This document shows, one piece after another, positions 22,376 to 30,453 of a DNA stretch of 64,000 nt. The DNA lies in contig JAZGUH010000329.1 of assembly GCA_037893225.1 (NCBI GenBank), positions 124,001 to 188,000 on the forward strand, written 5' to 3'. The notes beneath the pieces were generated by a model, which searched no databases, was not told the origin of the DNA, and saw only the letters and a program-made list of their open reading frames with translations. The DNA is from Hippasteria phrygiana (taxonomy: Eukaryota; Echinodermata; Asteroidea; Valvatida; Goniasteridae). Within the stretch, counting starts at the first letter, position 1. The number at the start of each line of letters is the position of its first letter. The translations under genes and the position numbers were made by a program.

Positions 22376-23917
22376 TTATATTATTTTAATTTTTTTTTGC
22401 ATGTATACAAGAATCAAAGCACCGACACCTACCAATAATGCCCACACGTGCTCCGCCAACCAACCGACACTCTTGCTCAATAGATTAAACAACCAACTCG
22501 CGATACCGCCCAAAATACCCGGTAAAGCGGCTAATAACTTACCCCCCAGCTTTTTTAGCAAATTAGCCAAGTTTTTTAAATGATTACTTATCCAATCTTT
22601 CACGTTACCTCCGGGCTTAGGCGGAACCGGAGTCGGAGCAGGAACAGCCGCCACCCCAGCAAAAGCCGCCACCAAAGAAGAAACGATCGTACTTATAGCT
22701 AAAGCAAACGCGGCCAATATACTTACGACCGTCACACCCTGTTCTCGAAACAGAATTCTAATCTTTTCCGCTAGCGAGGTATCTCCTTCTAATATTTTAT
22801 TAATCGTTTCTTTGATTCTAACGATTTGACTTTTGAGTCCTCGTTCATTTTCGAGCGCCGATGTCATTCTAGCGGATCTTTCATCATTTAGATCTTTTAA
22901 TCGATTGGTTATTACTCGTCTATTACTCGTTGCTTCAGTTAGTTCAGCTTTGGTTTGATTAATTTCATCATCTAGTCTTCTTATTTTAGCTAAATTTAAT
23001 TCTAAATTACCTTTGAGAGTTTGTAACGCTTTGTCTAAACCAGCAATTTCTCTCAAGTTGTTTAATCCCGTAATTTTTTTAATTACTATTTCTCGTTCAT
23101 CTAATACTTTTTCTAGTTCATCCGATACTCTTTCTCGTTCATTCAATACTCTTTTTCGTTCATCTACTCTTTCGTTCGATCTATCTAATGTTTTTACTCG
23201 TTCATCTAATGTTCTCGCTAATTTATCTAATGCGTTTACTCGTTCATCTAACTCTTTTTTTTGTTCATCTACTCCTCTTTTGTATTCACCTAATTATTCA
23301 CTTTGTTCATTTATTTCTTCTCGTGGATCTACTTCTATTAATACATCCTCTACTATTTCTTCTACGATTCTTCTAACAATATCAGCGACTTCTGGAATAT
23401 CTCTCTGATCAATATTTTCAAGTTGTATCTGATTTAATTCTTGTTGTAATTGCATCGTTTTAGTTTTACTAGATTTATAATCAGAAATACCAATTACATC
23501 TCTGATAAATTTTACGTTAGTTTTACCTTGAATAGTCTTTAAATTTAAAAATTTGTCAGGACTTTTTTTGTTCGTTAATCTAATCAATTTATCTTCAAAT
23601 CTTACATAAAGCCCATTGTTTTTATCAACGTTAAAATAGTTTGGTTCTACAACATCTGGTTTATATCCAGTATTATCGTAAATAACTTTATAAAACTTGT
23701 CTACTTTTTGTTCTACCAACCTTCTCGTAAATTGAGTAAGTATACTTTCGTCTATAAACGATGTTTCTTCTTCTTCACCCATAGGAACAAAATCGTCAAA
23801 ATTAAAATCGTTAAAATCAGGATTGCCAGAAACAAAATCGCCAAAATCAGGATCTACGTCGGGCTCGCCTTCTCGATCAAAGTCATCCATGGGTATAAAA
23901 TCTCCACCTTCAGCCAT
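22376..23917 (-). CDS. Acidic/coiled-coil protein with C-terminal membrane region; in-frame TAA at 23294-23296
   Basis: One frame of 513 codons broken by a single TAA. Codons 1-207: Asp/Glu/Phe-rich N-terminus, then a globular part. After the stop (codon 208) comes a long heptad coiled coil with repeated DERVxxLD units, then a hydrophobic segment (ILAAFALAISTIVSSLVAAF), a Pro-rich hinge, amphipathic helices and a final membrane span ending in basic residues. The old copy (53247-54311) reads through the corresponding position, so the stop is secondary or subject to read-through. The gene follows a GACTTTATAAA-ATG start box and lies 12 bp upstream of the PPxY gene. Candidate virion membrane or internal protein (inference). 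Function unknown. Confidence 0.75.
23090..23290 (-). repeat. Coding minisatellite: coiled-coil heptad repeats
   Basis: On the plus strand, units of about 21 bp built on ACTCGTTCATCTAATG encode the repeated DERVKTLD/DERVNALD heptads. They lie just downstream of the in-frame stop. The old copy is much shorter here, so the array has expanded or contracted between lineages. Confidence 0.65.
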
Positions 23918-23942
23918 TTTATAAAGTCGTATATTTTATATT

Positions 23943-24176
23943 TTACGTAGTATTTATCACATTCTGAGGAATTACTCCTTGACTCACCAACCAAGTCTGA
24001 GTAGCTAGAGCGCTACCTACCGTAGCGGTGATTTTAATCGTATCTTCTACGTCTAGCTTTCCTAAATCGGCGGGCTTAATTTTCAAAAGTTTTTTACTCA
24101 ACATAGTATAACCTACGGTCAACAAACTCAACACAGCGCCGTGATAAAGAGTATTTGCAACGTTCTTCGTATCCAT
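23943..24176 (-). CDS. Small Maverick membrane protein, 77 aa
   Basis: 77 residues with an N-terminal hydrophobic helix (about 12-28, GAVLSLLTVGYTML), a short basic loop, and an amphipathic C-terminus. There is no known domain. The same gene, at the same place and on the same strand relative to its neighbours, is present in the old copy, where a whole Ngaro element has landed inside it. It starts with MDTKNVANTLY immediately after GTAAA. Small proteins of this type are frequent in Mavericks of marine invertebrates; I infer a membrane or virion role only from size and context. Confidence 0.75.
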   Translation of the reverse strand: MDTKNVANTLYHGAVLSLLTVGYTMLSKKLLKIKPADLGKLDVEDTIKITATVGSALATQTWLVSQGVIPQNVINTT

Positions 24177-24207
24177 TTTACTTGTACAAACATTTTATTT
24201 TTTTTAT

Positions 24208-24603
24208 TTATTCCATTTCTAATAGTTCTTCAACTTTAGGGGTTGAAGTTGCGGTCGCAACCCCTACCCCCACCTCTCGCTGCGAATCTACAGGTTTACT
24301 CTTGTTAAACGCGATATATCCAATTCCTAAAACAACCAAACCAACTATCGCGTATCCCCAGCTCGGAATGTCTGCCATCGTTAGCGCTGGCGTTTGCTGG
24401 GGAGATTCTTCTTCTATACTTTGCATTTTTTGTATTTGTTCTTTCATCTTTCTGTTTCTTTCGGCCAGTCTTTTACCTTGCTCTACTCTTTTAGGGTCTT
24501 TTACTCTTTTTTTTGTGACTCTTGATAGAGTCGACTGAGCCGGCTCTTGGGGAGGCTGGGGAGTCTCTGCTACTTGATCCGTCGTTGTCGTTTCTAGACT
24601 CAT
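24208..24603 (-). CDS. Basic single-pass membrane protein, 131 aa
   Basis: It has an N-terminal Pro/Gln/Thr-rich part, a strongly basic middle (VTKKRVKDPKRVEQGKRLAERNRK), one membrane span (about 84-100, WGYAIVGLVVLGIGYIAF) and a Val/Thr-rich acidic tail. The basic region could bind DNA or an acidic partner (inference). The first 113 nt overlap the end of the preceding gene in another frame, and this overlap is also present in the old copy (46493 onward), where it is cut by a MITE. Start box: ACTATAAAAG-ATG. No family name is assigned. Confidence 0.75.
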   Translation of the reverse strand: MSLETTTTDQVAETPQPPQEPAQSTLSRVTKKRVKDPKRVEQGKRLAERNRKMKEQIQKMQSIEEESPQQTPALTMADIPSWGYAIVGLVVLGIGYIAFNKSKPVDSQREVGVGVATATSTPKVEELLEME

Positions 24604-25168
24604 CTTTTATAGTAATACTACTATTATTTGTAATACTATTATTATTTGTAACGCTATTAGTACTACTATCTACCTGTAAATGTTTAGTCGTGATCAACAT
24701 AGCCACCAAAGGAGATAAATAAACCCCATAATTGTAATGCACTTCGCAAAGTAAACTAGACAAGCTGCTAGAAATAACGGGATCTTTTTCTAAGTCGTTG
24801 ATAAGGGCTTCTTCAGAATCTAAACAAAGTTTATAACCGAATGGCGAAGCCAGTGGCAAAGTCGCGCCTAAAGCTTTTGCGTAAACGGTCAACACGCAAC
24901 TCCCCAAACTGACTATCATTTCTTTACCGAGCTTGGCTTCGTATCTTTTATATAGCTTTTCTTGTTTTTCAGCGGTCAAGCTCTCTATTTCATTGACGGA
25001 GTATTCTTTACCGAAATATTTTTTAGAATCACCGGAAGCAACTACGCCTAAAAGTCTATTTTTAGGCATAGTTGCTTCTGGGGTTATAGCTACAGTCGTG
25101 GGTGTAGCAGCTACTGTTGGACGAGGTTCTTGAGATAACGTGCTTAGAGATTCTATCGACTTGCTCAT
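24491..25168 (-). CDS. Maverick conserved protein, 225 aa, unknown
   Basis: It has an N-terminal Thr/Pro-rich 35 residues, a compact domain (about 38-168) starting LLGVVASGDSKKYFGKEYS, and a C-terminal Asn/Ser-rich then basic tail ending KKKSKRP. The central part contains a mildly hydrophobic helix (GSCVLTVYAKALGATLPLAS) and a second near VYLSPLVAMLITTKHL. The old copy at 45962-46559 is clearly homologous over the central domain. The 3' end overlaps the following basic membrane gene by 113 nt. I do not recognise the family; the location among membrane proteins suggests a structural or assembly role only by association. Confidence 0.75.
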   Translation of the reverse strand: MSKSIESLSTLSQEPRPTVAATPTTVAITPEATMPKNRLLGVVASGDSKKYFGKEYSVNEIESLTAEKQEKLYKRYEAKLGKEMIVSLGSCVLTVYAKALGATLPLASPFGYKLCLDSEEALINDLEKDPVISSSLSSLLCEVHYNYGVYLSPLVAMLITTKHLQVDSSTNSVTNNNSITNNSSITIKDESRNDNDGSSSRDSPASPRAGSVDSIKSHKKKSKRP

Positions 25169-25283
25169 TTAAAATAGAACTATATTTTTTAATCTTATTT
25201 CTACAAGAAATATAATCGTAAGAAAATAAAGATAAGTTGATGGCTATTACTAGTTTTAATAATAGGTCTAGATATTCTATCAT
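25062..25283 (-). CDS. Very small hydrophobic protein upstream of the 225-aa gene
   Basis: The frame starts MIEYLDLLLKLVIAINLSLFSYDY, a single hydrophobic helix, and runs 73 codons into the next gene in a different frame. The old copy at 45841-45942 keeps the same first 24 residues with conservative changes and stops after 33. Conservation of a short hydrophobic peptide between two diverged copies, with synonymous and conservative changes, argues it is translated. The portion past residue about 33 overlaps the next gene and is probably not under selection. Function unknown; possibly a viroporin-like or single-span peptide. Confidence 0.5.
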   Translation of the reverse strand: MIEYLDLLLKLVIAINLSLFSYDYISCRNKIKKYSSILNEQVDRISKHVISRTSSNSSCYTHDCSYNPRSNYA

Positions 25284-25287
25284 ATTT

Positions 25288-25455
25288 TATAGATGACTAG
25301 ATAATCTATAGTTATCTAACAGTTATCTATAGATCATCTATTAGTTATTTAACAGGTATCTATCAGTTATCTAACAGTTATCTATAAATCATCTAATAGT
25401 TATCTAATAGTTATCTAACAGTTATCTAATAGGTATCTAACAGTTATCTAATAGA
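25288..25455. repeat. AT-rich 10-11-bp tandem repeat after the ATPase gene
   Basis: About fifteen imperfect units of AGTTATCTAAC / AGGTATCTAT / AGATCATCTA. The block sits between the tiny membrane gene and the stop of the ATPase. The old Maverick has a repeat block in the same place (45645-45835) built from a different unit (AACTAGCTGATA / TTTGCTGTATAACT). Confidence 0.8.
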
Positions 25456-26083
25456 TCAACTGCCAACAGACTGGAGGATCAGTTTTTACCAATAATTTAC
25501 TAAAAGGCACATCTCTTAAAATCTTTTTAATTCTCGATCTTTCTTCTAAAGGAACCGCATCATTTTCATCGAGACATTGATCGAAACTAGTTTTATCTTT
25601 GCAATAGAACAATACGACAAATGCAGTTTGAGCTCTAAAATCTGTCATTACGCAATTATACTTTTGAGTCATCAACCAACAGTAGTGATTGTCGTGCCTA
25701 CCGCTAAACGCCAATTTCGTTAAAACGCAAGTGTTTTTCCCGAGCGCCGCCTTACGATATTTTATGTCTTGTTCCGAGCTACAATCGTCTATCAAAAATA
25801 GAACGTGCGATCCTTTAAATCGAGCTCTATAAAATGCTAAAGCTTCGTTGAGGGTCACCTTTTCTACCTCTAAATCGCATAGGTATATCTCGGGATCTAA
25901 CCACAACCAACGTCTCTCGCGATAAGTCTTGTTGTTGCTCAACGTGGGGCAAATAACTACGATATTTTCAAAGTGATCTTTATACTCAGTTTCTAATAGA
26001 TCTAAAATATATTTGGTTTTGCCCGAATTAGTCCTACCGCATACTAACGCGCAGTGTGGTGTTTTTGGAAACGTTTTATGCAT
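25448..26083 (-). CDS. A32-like genome-packaging ATPase
   Basis: 211 residues. Walker A is GRTNSGKT at residues 16-23 and Walker B is VLFLIDD at 94-100. The downstream SGRHDNHYCWLMTQKY segment (about 126-141) is the conserved sensor/arginine region of FtsK-HerA-type packaging ATPases. In Mavericks and related viruses this enzyme pumps DNA into the preformed capsid. Length matches the family. It lies directly downstream of the capsid gene on the same strand, as is usual. The start MHKTFPKTP follows TATAAATAAGCA; no earlier in-frame Met is plausible. All catalytic residues are present, so this copy looks functional. Confidence 0.92.
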   Translation of the reverse strand: MHKTFPKTPHCALVCGRTNSGKTKYILDLLETEYKDHFENIVVICPTLSNNKTYRERRWLWLDPEIYLCDLEVEKVTLNEALAFYRARFKGSHVLFLIDDCSSEQDIKYRKAALGKNTCVLTKLAFSGRHDNHYCWLMTQKYNCVMTDFRAQTAFVVLFYCKDKTSFDQCLDENDAVPLEERSRIKKILRDVPFSKLLVKTDPPVCWQLIY

Positions 26084-26107
26084 TGCTTATTTATAGTAAA
26101 GACTATT

Positions 26108-27385
26108 TTAAGAGTAACTACCGCTAAATCGTCCATCTTCTAGCACCAACTGACCATCCATCACCAAGAAAACGTAACACGTTAGTACACCAGCTGTCTC
26201 AGCCTCTCTTTCTAAATGGAGAGAAATACCCCCACCTACATCTCCTATTTTCCTGCCAGAACCGTGACTTTTGTTGTCGTCGGTTACCCTCGTATCTAGC
26301 CAAAGACCGTAACTAGTGCTTAAGTAATCTCCTAGCGTCATATCGTGCAAGCCCAAGTCTTTAGACACGCCGGCACCAAATTCTGTATTAGAGTCGCCGA
26401 AAAACTTGGTAATCTCGTCCCAGTGTTGATAACGCTTCATGCCCTGACTATACAATTGATTCGGCTTACCCTCTATCGTAACGTCTACTTTTTCGATCTT
26501 TGGATTATAAAAAATTCGAGGATCTTTTTCGTCCGATTCTTTAAATAAAAGAAGTATACCTTTGAGACTTCTAACGGCTTGATTGAGATTAATGTTCCAA
26601 GTAGTATCGGACTTGTTTAACGTTAAAACCGTATATCTTTGAACTTTTTCGTATAGAAAATGAGTTTTACCTCGATATTTTTGCCTGATACTATCGGCCA
26701 ATGTTTTATTGGTCACCGTTTCAAACTCGAGATCTAACCCCGAAATTTTATACTTCGCGTTAGAATCGGTAGATTTTACTACGCTCGCGTGATCGTTAAA
26801 TGTAAATTCATAAGTTAGTCTATCTTTGAGCGTCGATGGACTAAAAGGCTGATGATCCGTAAGCATTTCAAAATCTAGAGGAATGTAATATCGGTTACCG
26901 TAAGCGTTGGCAATCGCTTTGTCTTTTCCACCATTCGCGCTAGCAACCCCATCGCCAGCGCCGATTCTGAGTTTCGTAACGTTAGAAGTTTCGAGTCCTC
27001 GATATGCATCGTTCGCGCTGGCTGGTCGCCACAAGTCTTTATACGCGTTATATACATCGGCATCCGTAAACGCTACGAAATCTTTACCTTCTAGTTTGAT
27101 TCTTACGCCACTAATTAAATTTCGTGCGACGTTATAATATAGAGTTCTTGCATCATCTTCGCCAGCGCCTTCAGATTCTAAGTCTATATTAAAAGCTAAT
27201 CGTACAGTACTCGGTACGACTACATCGTCTTGACTCAACATAGGAAATTCAACGATTAACAGACTGCCAGCCGATGCGGTACTAGGATTATGAGTAATGA
27301 CCATCGATTGTCTCAACCCCTTTAACGCTCTAGGATTTTTTAAACTTCTGTGTGGATTTAGTTTGCTTCCATAAATTGCGTTCAT
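26108..27385 (-). CDS. Candidate major capsid protein, 425 aa
   Basis: A soluble, beta-rich protein (many VTIEG, VFLVMDGQ, LTYEFTFN strands) without signal or membrane segments, starting MNAIYGSKLNP. I chose this Met because GTAAA-ATG precedes it, as at neighbouring genes; an in-frame Met 16 codons upstream would add an artificial hydrophobic leader. It is directly upstream of the packaging ATPase, the usual capsid-ATPase order in Mavericks. From memory of Maverick-like loci in cnidarians and other invertebrates, proteins of this type occur repeatedly beside PolB and ATPase. The jelly-roll capsid assignment is by synteny and composition, not by a visible motif. The old copy keeps homologous parts at 43985-45004, partly inverted. 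Confidence 0.72.
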   Translation of the reverse strand: MNAIYGSKLNPHRSLKNPRALKGLRQSMVITHNPSTASAGSLLIVEFPMLSQDDVVVPSTVRLAFNIDLESEGAGEDDARTLYYNVARNLISGVRIKLEGKDFVAFTDADVYNAYKDLWRPASANDAYRGLETSNVTKLRIGAGDGVASANGGKDKAIANAYGNRYYIPLDFEMLTDHQPFSPSTLKDRLTYEFTFNDHASVVKSTDSNAKYKISGLDLEFETVTNKTLADSIRQKYRGKTHFLYEKVQRYTVLTLNKSDTTWNINLNQAVRSLKGILLLFKESDEKDPRIFYNPKIEKVDVTIEGKPNQLYSQGMKRYQHWDEITKFFGDSNTEFGAGVSKDLGLHDMTLGDYLSTSYGLWLDTRVTDDNKSHGSGRKIGDVGGGISLHLEREAETAGVLTCYVFLVMDGQLVLEDGRFSGSYS

Positions 27386-27412
27386 TTTACTTAACGAAAC
27401 AAAAAAAATAAA

Positions 27413-27523
27413 AAGCAAAAAACTTTTAAACAAACAAACTTTTAGACAAACTTATAAACTAAATAACCTAAAACAAAAGCAAAAAACTTTTAAACAAACT
27501 TATAAACTAAAAATCCTAAAACA
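27413..27523. repeat. Partial duplication in front of the capsid gene
   Basis: GCAAAAAACTTTTAAACAAAC followed by CTTATAAACTAAA and CCTAAAAC occurs twice, at about 27413-27474 and 27479-27523. The second copy is the 3' coding end of the next gene; the first forms part of the capsid gene's leader. Confidence 0.7.
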
Positions 27524-27906
27524 GCAGTGCCTCCTAAGATAAATGCAATTTCACCATCTTTTTGATCTTCGCTGGGTACGTAAAAGTCCGACAATACAGG
27601 TTCGCGAGGTAATATCAACTCGTCGTTGGTTACTTCGTTATATTCTCTCAACGCCTCATCTACGTTTTAAAATGTTTTTTGAGCCCTGGCTTCTTTATGT
27701 AGTCGATCGTTTAGATAATCTAGAACCTTGGTTCTTTGTTCCACCCACTCTTGTTTAGCTCGAGTTAATTGTTCTAAAGCGAGGTCGTGTCGTTTACGTT
27801 CTTCGGCCGCACGGCTTTTTCCTATCTTAGAAAAGGCGAAGCTCGTTCCGCTAAATGCCACAGCGCTTATTATAGCTCCAGCACCCATAATTAAAAGACT
27901 CACCAT
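27490..27906 (-). CDS. Small coiled-coil/membrane protein; in-frame TAA at 27667-27669
   Basis: From MVSLLIMGAGAIISAVAFSG (hydrophobic anchor) the frame runs through a charged coiled coil (AAEERKRHDLALEQLTRAK) and reaches TAA after 79 codons. The same frame continues for 58 more codons, beginning NVDEALREYNE, with DFYVPSEDQ and a C-terminal membrane span ending VYKFV. That continuation has the composition of a real protein and, as I recall, matches the second half of a family of about 140-150 aa found in other invertebrate Mavericks. The TAA therefore looks like a nonsense change. The gene has a membrane anchor at each end. Start is at ATTAAAA-ATG; it overlaps nothing. Confidence 0.68.
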
Positions 27907-27929
27907 TTTTAATAAGTCGTTAAAATAAA

Positions 27930-28937
27930 ATGGAAACAAAATTAAGTAAAATATTTTACAGTCCTAGAGGATATTGGAAAGGTGCAGGCGCCATAAAAAA
28001 ATTATCGTTAAAAGCCAACGTACCCGAGCTAGACGTTAGAAATTGGTTGAGAAAACAAGCCATGTGGCAAATATATTTACCACCCCCCAGTTTTGTCCCG
28101 AGACCTACGAGTCTCAATAAGGTTATAGGGCGGCCTAATGAACAACATCAAGCGGATCTGTTGTATCTACCTCACGATGTAGTTAAACGTAAAAGATATA
28201 AATACGCGTTGACGATCGTCGATGTGGCCACTCGATATAAAGAAGCTGAACCCTTGACGAACAAAACGAGTACTCAAGTTGTAGAGGCGATAAAAAAGAT
28301 TTACAAAAGATCGCCCTTGTCTTGGCCTCTCACGATAAAAGTAGACCCCGGTACAGAATTTATGGCTGAATTTAATACTTTGATGCGGACTCGCAACGTC
28401 GCAGTACAGAAAGGCGAGGTTGGTAATCATAGAGCTCAAGGTATAGTAGAAAGATTTAATCGTACTTTAGCCGAAAGATTATTCGGTCATCAATACGCTA
28501 AAGAAATGTTAGATCCTACCGAGCGTAGCCGCGAGTGGGTAAAAAGATTGCCCGATGTTATAAAAGCGTTAAACGACGAAGAAACTAGATTGATATCGAC
28601 TATGAAAGGCAAACCGTTAACTCCTCTAGCGGCTATGTCTCAGTTAGAAATAAAACAATTGAGTTCCTCGGGGCTCAAGAGCCCCGAAGTCGCGCTAAGC
28701 GTAAATGACGATATCGTTAGATATCTTTACGCTCCTGGAGAGCTCGAAAAAGACGTTAGAAGAAGAGCTACCGATCCTATTTGGAGCTTAGAAATGTATA
28801 CGATTAGAAGGAGAACGACAAATCCTGGACAGCCCGCGTTGTACTGGCTGACTCACGGTCCCAAGAGATCGTTCGTTAAGAAAGAATTAATGGTCGTTCC
28901 ATCAGATACTGAGTTACCACCTTCTTCAGCGACGTAG
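27930..28937 (+). CDS. Maverick DDE (retroviral-type) integrase
   Basis: 335 residues. The RNase H-fold catalytic triad is D76 (HQADLLYL), D139 (IKVDPGTEF) and E174 (GIVERFNRTL), giving the D-x35-E spacing of retroviral and Maverick integrases. N-terminal to it is a short helical domain without the HHCC zinc signature. The C-terminus has a chromo-like/SH3-like region (RRRATDPIWS..MYTIRRR...LTHGPKRSFVKKEL). It would insert the element and create the 5-bp target duplication seen here. It is divergently transcribed from the small coiled-coil gene and converges on the 495-aa gene with a 12-bp overlap. It is absent from the old copy because of a deletion. It looks intact. Confidence 0.95.
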   Translation: METKLSKIFYSPRGYWKGAGAIKKLSLKANVPELDVRNWLRKQAMWQIYLPPPSFVPRPTSLNKVIGRPNEQHQADLLYLPHDVVKRKRYKYALTIVDVATRYKEAEPLTNKTSTQVVEAIKKIYKRSPLSWPLTIKVDPGTEFMAEFNTLMRTRNVAVQKGEVGNHRAQGIVERFNRTLAERLFGHQYAKEMLDPTERSREWVKRLPDVIKALNDEETRLISTMKGKPLTPLAAMSQLEIKQLSSSGLKSPEVALSVNDDIVRYLYAPGELEKDVRRRATDPIWSLEMYTIRRRTTNPGQPALYWLTHGPKRSFVKKELMVVPSDTELPPSSAT

Positions 28938-30413
28938 AATATCGTAAGCTAGATACCCAACTCCAGCAGCGGCCATTAAACCAACGACTAAAGCCGTTTT
29001 TTCTTGTTCGTGCGAGTCTGGGGGAGGGGGTACTTGCGTAGCTACGACCGTAGAGATAGGGGGTGGTGGGGTTTGTGGCTGAGGGGGTGGTTGCGGGGTT
29101 TGTGGCTGAGGGGGTGGTGGGAGTACGTCTGAGAATGGAGGTGGTTGCGGGGTTTGTGGCTGAGGGGGTGGTTGGGGTGGCTCTGACTCTGGCGTTGGTG
29201 AGGGTGGCGTAGCTACGACGTCTGAGTTCAAGTTGATATTTAATCCTATCGACGCGCCGGGCGTAGCTATCTGTATATTATTATTATAACCTCGATGAAT
29301 ACCGACTAAAAGCTCCATATTTGATGGAATCAAGTATAATCCTGGGCCAATCACAAAGTTTAACGAGCTTCTAGCGTACTGTAAAGAATCTTGAAATCTG
29401 GTTATAGAAGATTCCAAGTCCGTAGGGCTATTTATAACGCCTTCTACTATATTTTCAAATTGTCTTTGAGCATCTAATCCGGTACCCGCGGTTAGTATAC
29501 TCGTTTTTGCTTGGGCTTGCGCGCCGAGTATGGCGTACACGTACGTTCTAACGCTTTCGTTTATTTGTTCTATACCAACGTCGGTAAACGAGCTCTTCTG
29601 GAGTATAAACTTTCTAAAACCGAGTCGTACAACGTCTACGGATTGTCTGATATACATGACGGTGTACTTACCGTACTTATACGTATCGTCCGGCGTGGTA
29701 AAACCCATTTTGTAATAACCACCAGGTTGTGGATCTAAGTCTTCCTCATCATCGTGTATATAATCTATACCGGGTACCGGTAAATATTTATGCGAGCCTC
29801 TATCGTAATAGTACGCCGTACCTAGACCCGCTGATGCTAAGTCTACGGTCTGTTTAAAACTCAAGTTTGGATCGACTCGAAAGCGTTGACCGACGTTGGT
29901 ATAAGCACCGTGATCGATGCTATTGTTTAGATCGTCGAATGCGTCGTCGTTTGGAATTGGGCATTTTAGAAAGTATAGTATCTTTCTGATCGTGAAATAT
30001 ACGTGAAACTTGAATAAAGCCGATATTACGGGGTTTTTGTGTAGCAACGATTCTAGTCCTACGCCGCAACCAGAAGTCGCGCACCAAAATGCAAAGTTGA
30101 GTTGATTTTGATAAAACGTCATGGGGTCTGATGCATAACGTTCGACCGCTTCATCGCTCTTCACGTCGGACATTTTATAAGCGATAAATATATCCGCTAA
30201 ATTAGCGATAAAACTCGCGTTCGTGTTGGCGTTTACGATGATGTCAAGTTGATTCAAGTGCATGTTCAACGGGGTACTCTCCTGGGTAATCGCTTCGTAC
30301 TTGTCGCTCGTCGTTGAGTCGTCTTGACCTATAGCTAGATTCACGATATCTAGAGCATTCTTTATCGCTTGATTATTAGGGTCTAAAAATTTCATAAGTT
30401 GAGTGAATTTCAT
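28926..30413 (-). CDS. Large candidate structural protein with Pro-rich stalk and C-terminal membrane span, 495 aa
   Basis: Residues 1-395 form a mixed globular region with conserved-looking segments (TPLNMHLNQLDIIV, MTFYQNQLNFAFWCATSGCGVGLESLL, INESVRTYVYAILGAQAQAK). Residues about 403-466 are a PPPQPQTPQ repeat stalk. Residues 473-490 form a membrane span followed by RR. I recall similar globular regions in Maverick loci of cnidarians and other invertebrates but no function. The stalk-plus-anchor suggests surface or membrane attachment (inference). Its stop overlaps the integrase end. The start follows ATTAAAAATAAA-ATG. Confidence 0.75.
   Translation of the reverse strand: MKFTQLMKFLDPNNQAIKNALDIVNLAIGQDDSTTSDKYEAITQESTPLNMHLNQLDIIVNANTNASFIANLADIFIAYKMSDVKSDEAVERYASDPMTFYQNQLNFAFWCATSGCGVGLESLLHKNPVISALFKFHVYFTIRKILYFLKCPIPNDDAFDDLNNSIDHGAYTNVGQRFRVDPNLSFKQTVDLASAGLGTAYYYDRGSHKYLPVPGIDYIHDDEEDLDPQPGGYYKMGFTTPDDTYKYGKYTVMYIRQSVDVVRLGFRKFILQKSSFTDVGIEQINESVRTYVYAILGAQAQAKTSILTAGTGLDAQRQFENIVEGVINSPTDLESSITRFQDSLQYARSSLNFVIGPGLYLIPSNMELLVGIHRGYNNNIQIATPGASIGLNINLNSDVVATPPSPTPESEPPQPPPQPQTPQPPPFSDVLPPPPQPQTPQPPPQPQTPPPPISTVVATQVPPPPDSHEQEKTALVVGLMAAAGVGYLAYDILRR
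29060..29190 (-). repeat. Pro-Gln-rich coding minisatellite
   Basis: Repeats of GTTTGTGGCTGAGGGGGTGG (plus strand) encode the PPPQPQTPQ units of the stalk in the 495-aa protein. At least three units are nearly identical, so the length is probably variable between copies. Confidence 0.7.
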
Positions 30414-30453
30414 TTTATTTTTAATAAACCAAATATTTTGTTGCTCTAATAAA

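Noticed and set aside
22376..23917. Alternative genetic code (TAA read as sense) in the Maverick
   Set aside because: Several other genes of the element end at TAA in sensible positions, so a general reassignment is unlikely.
25288..25455. CRISPR-like array
   Set aside because: Units are 10-11 bp, contiguous and without unique spacers, in eukaryotic DNA.
27386..27433. Longer capsid protein with a hydrophobic N-terminal leader
   Set aside because: The extra 16 residues come from A/T-rich leader DNA, and the duplicated segment lies just upstream. The downstream Met has the GTAAA-ATG context seen at neighbouring genes.
30403..30453. Upstream Met for paralogue A
   Set aside because: The paralogue at 31181 starts at the same MESHVFEM, and the extra leader is translated promoter DNA overlapping the divergent gene's start.
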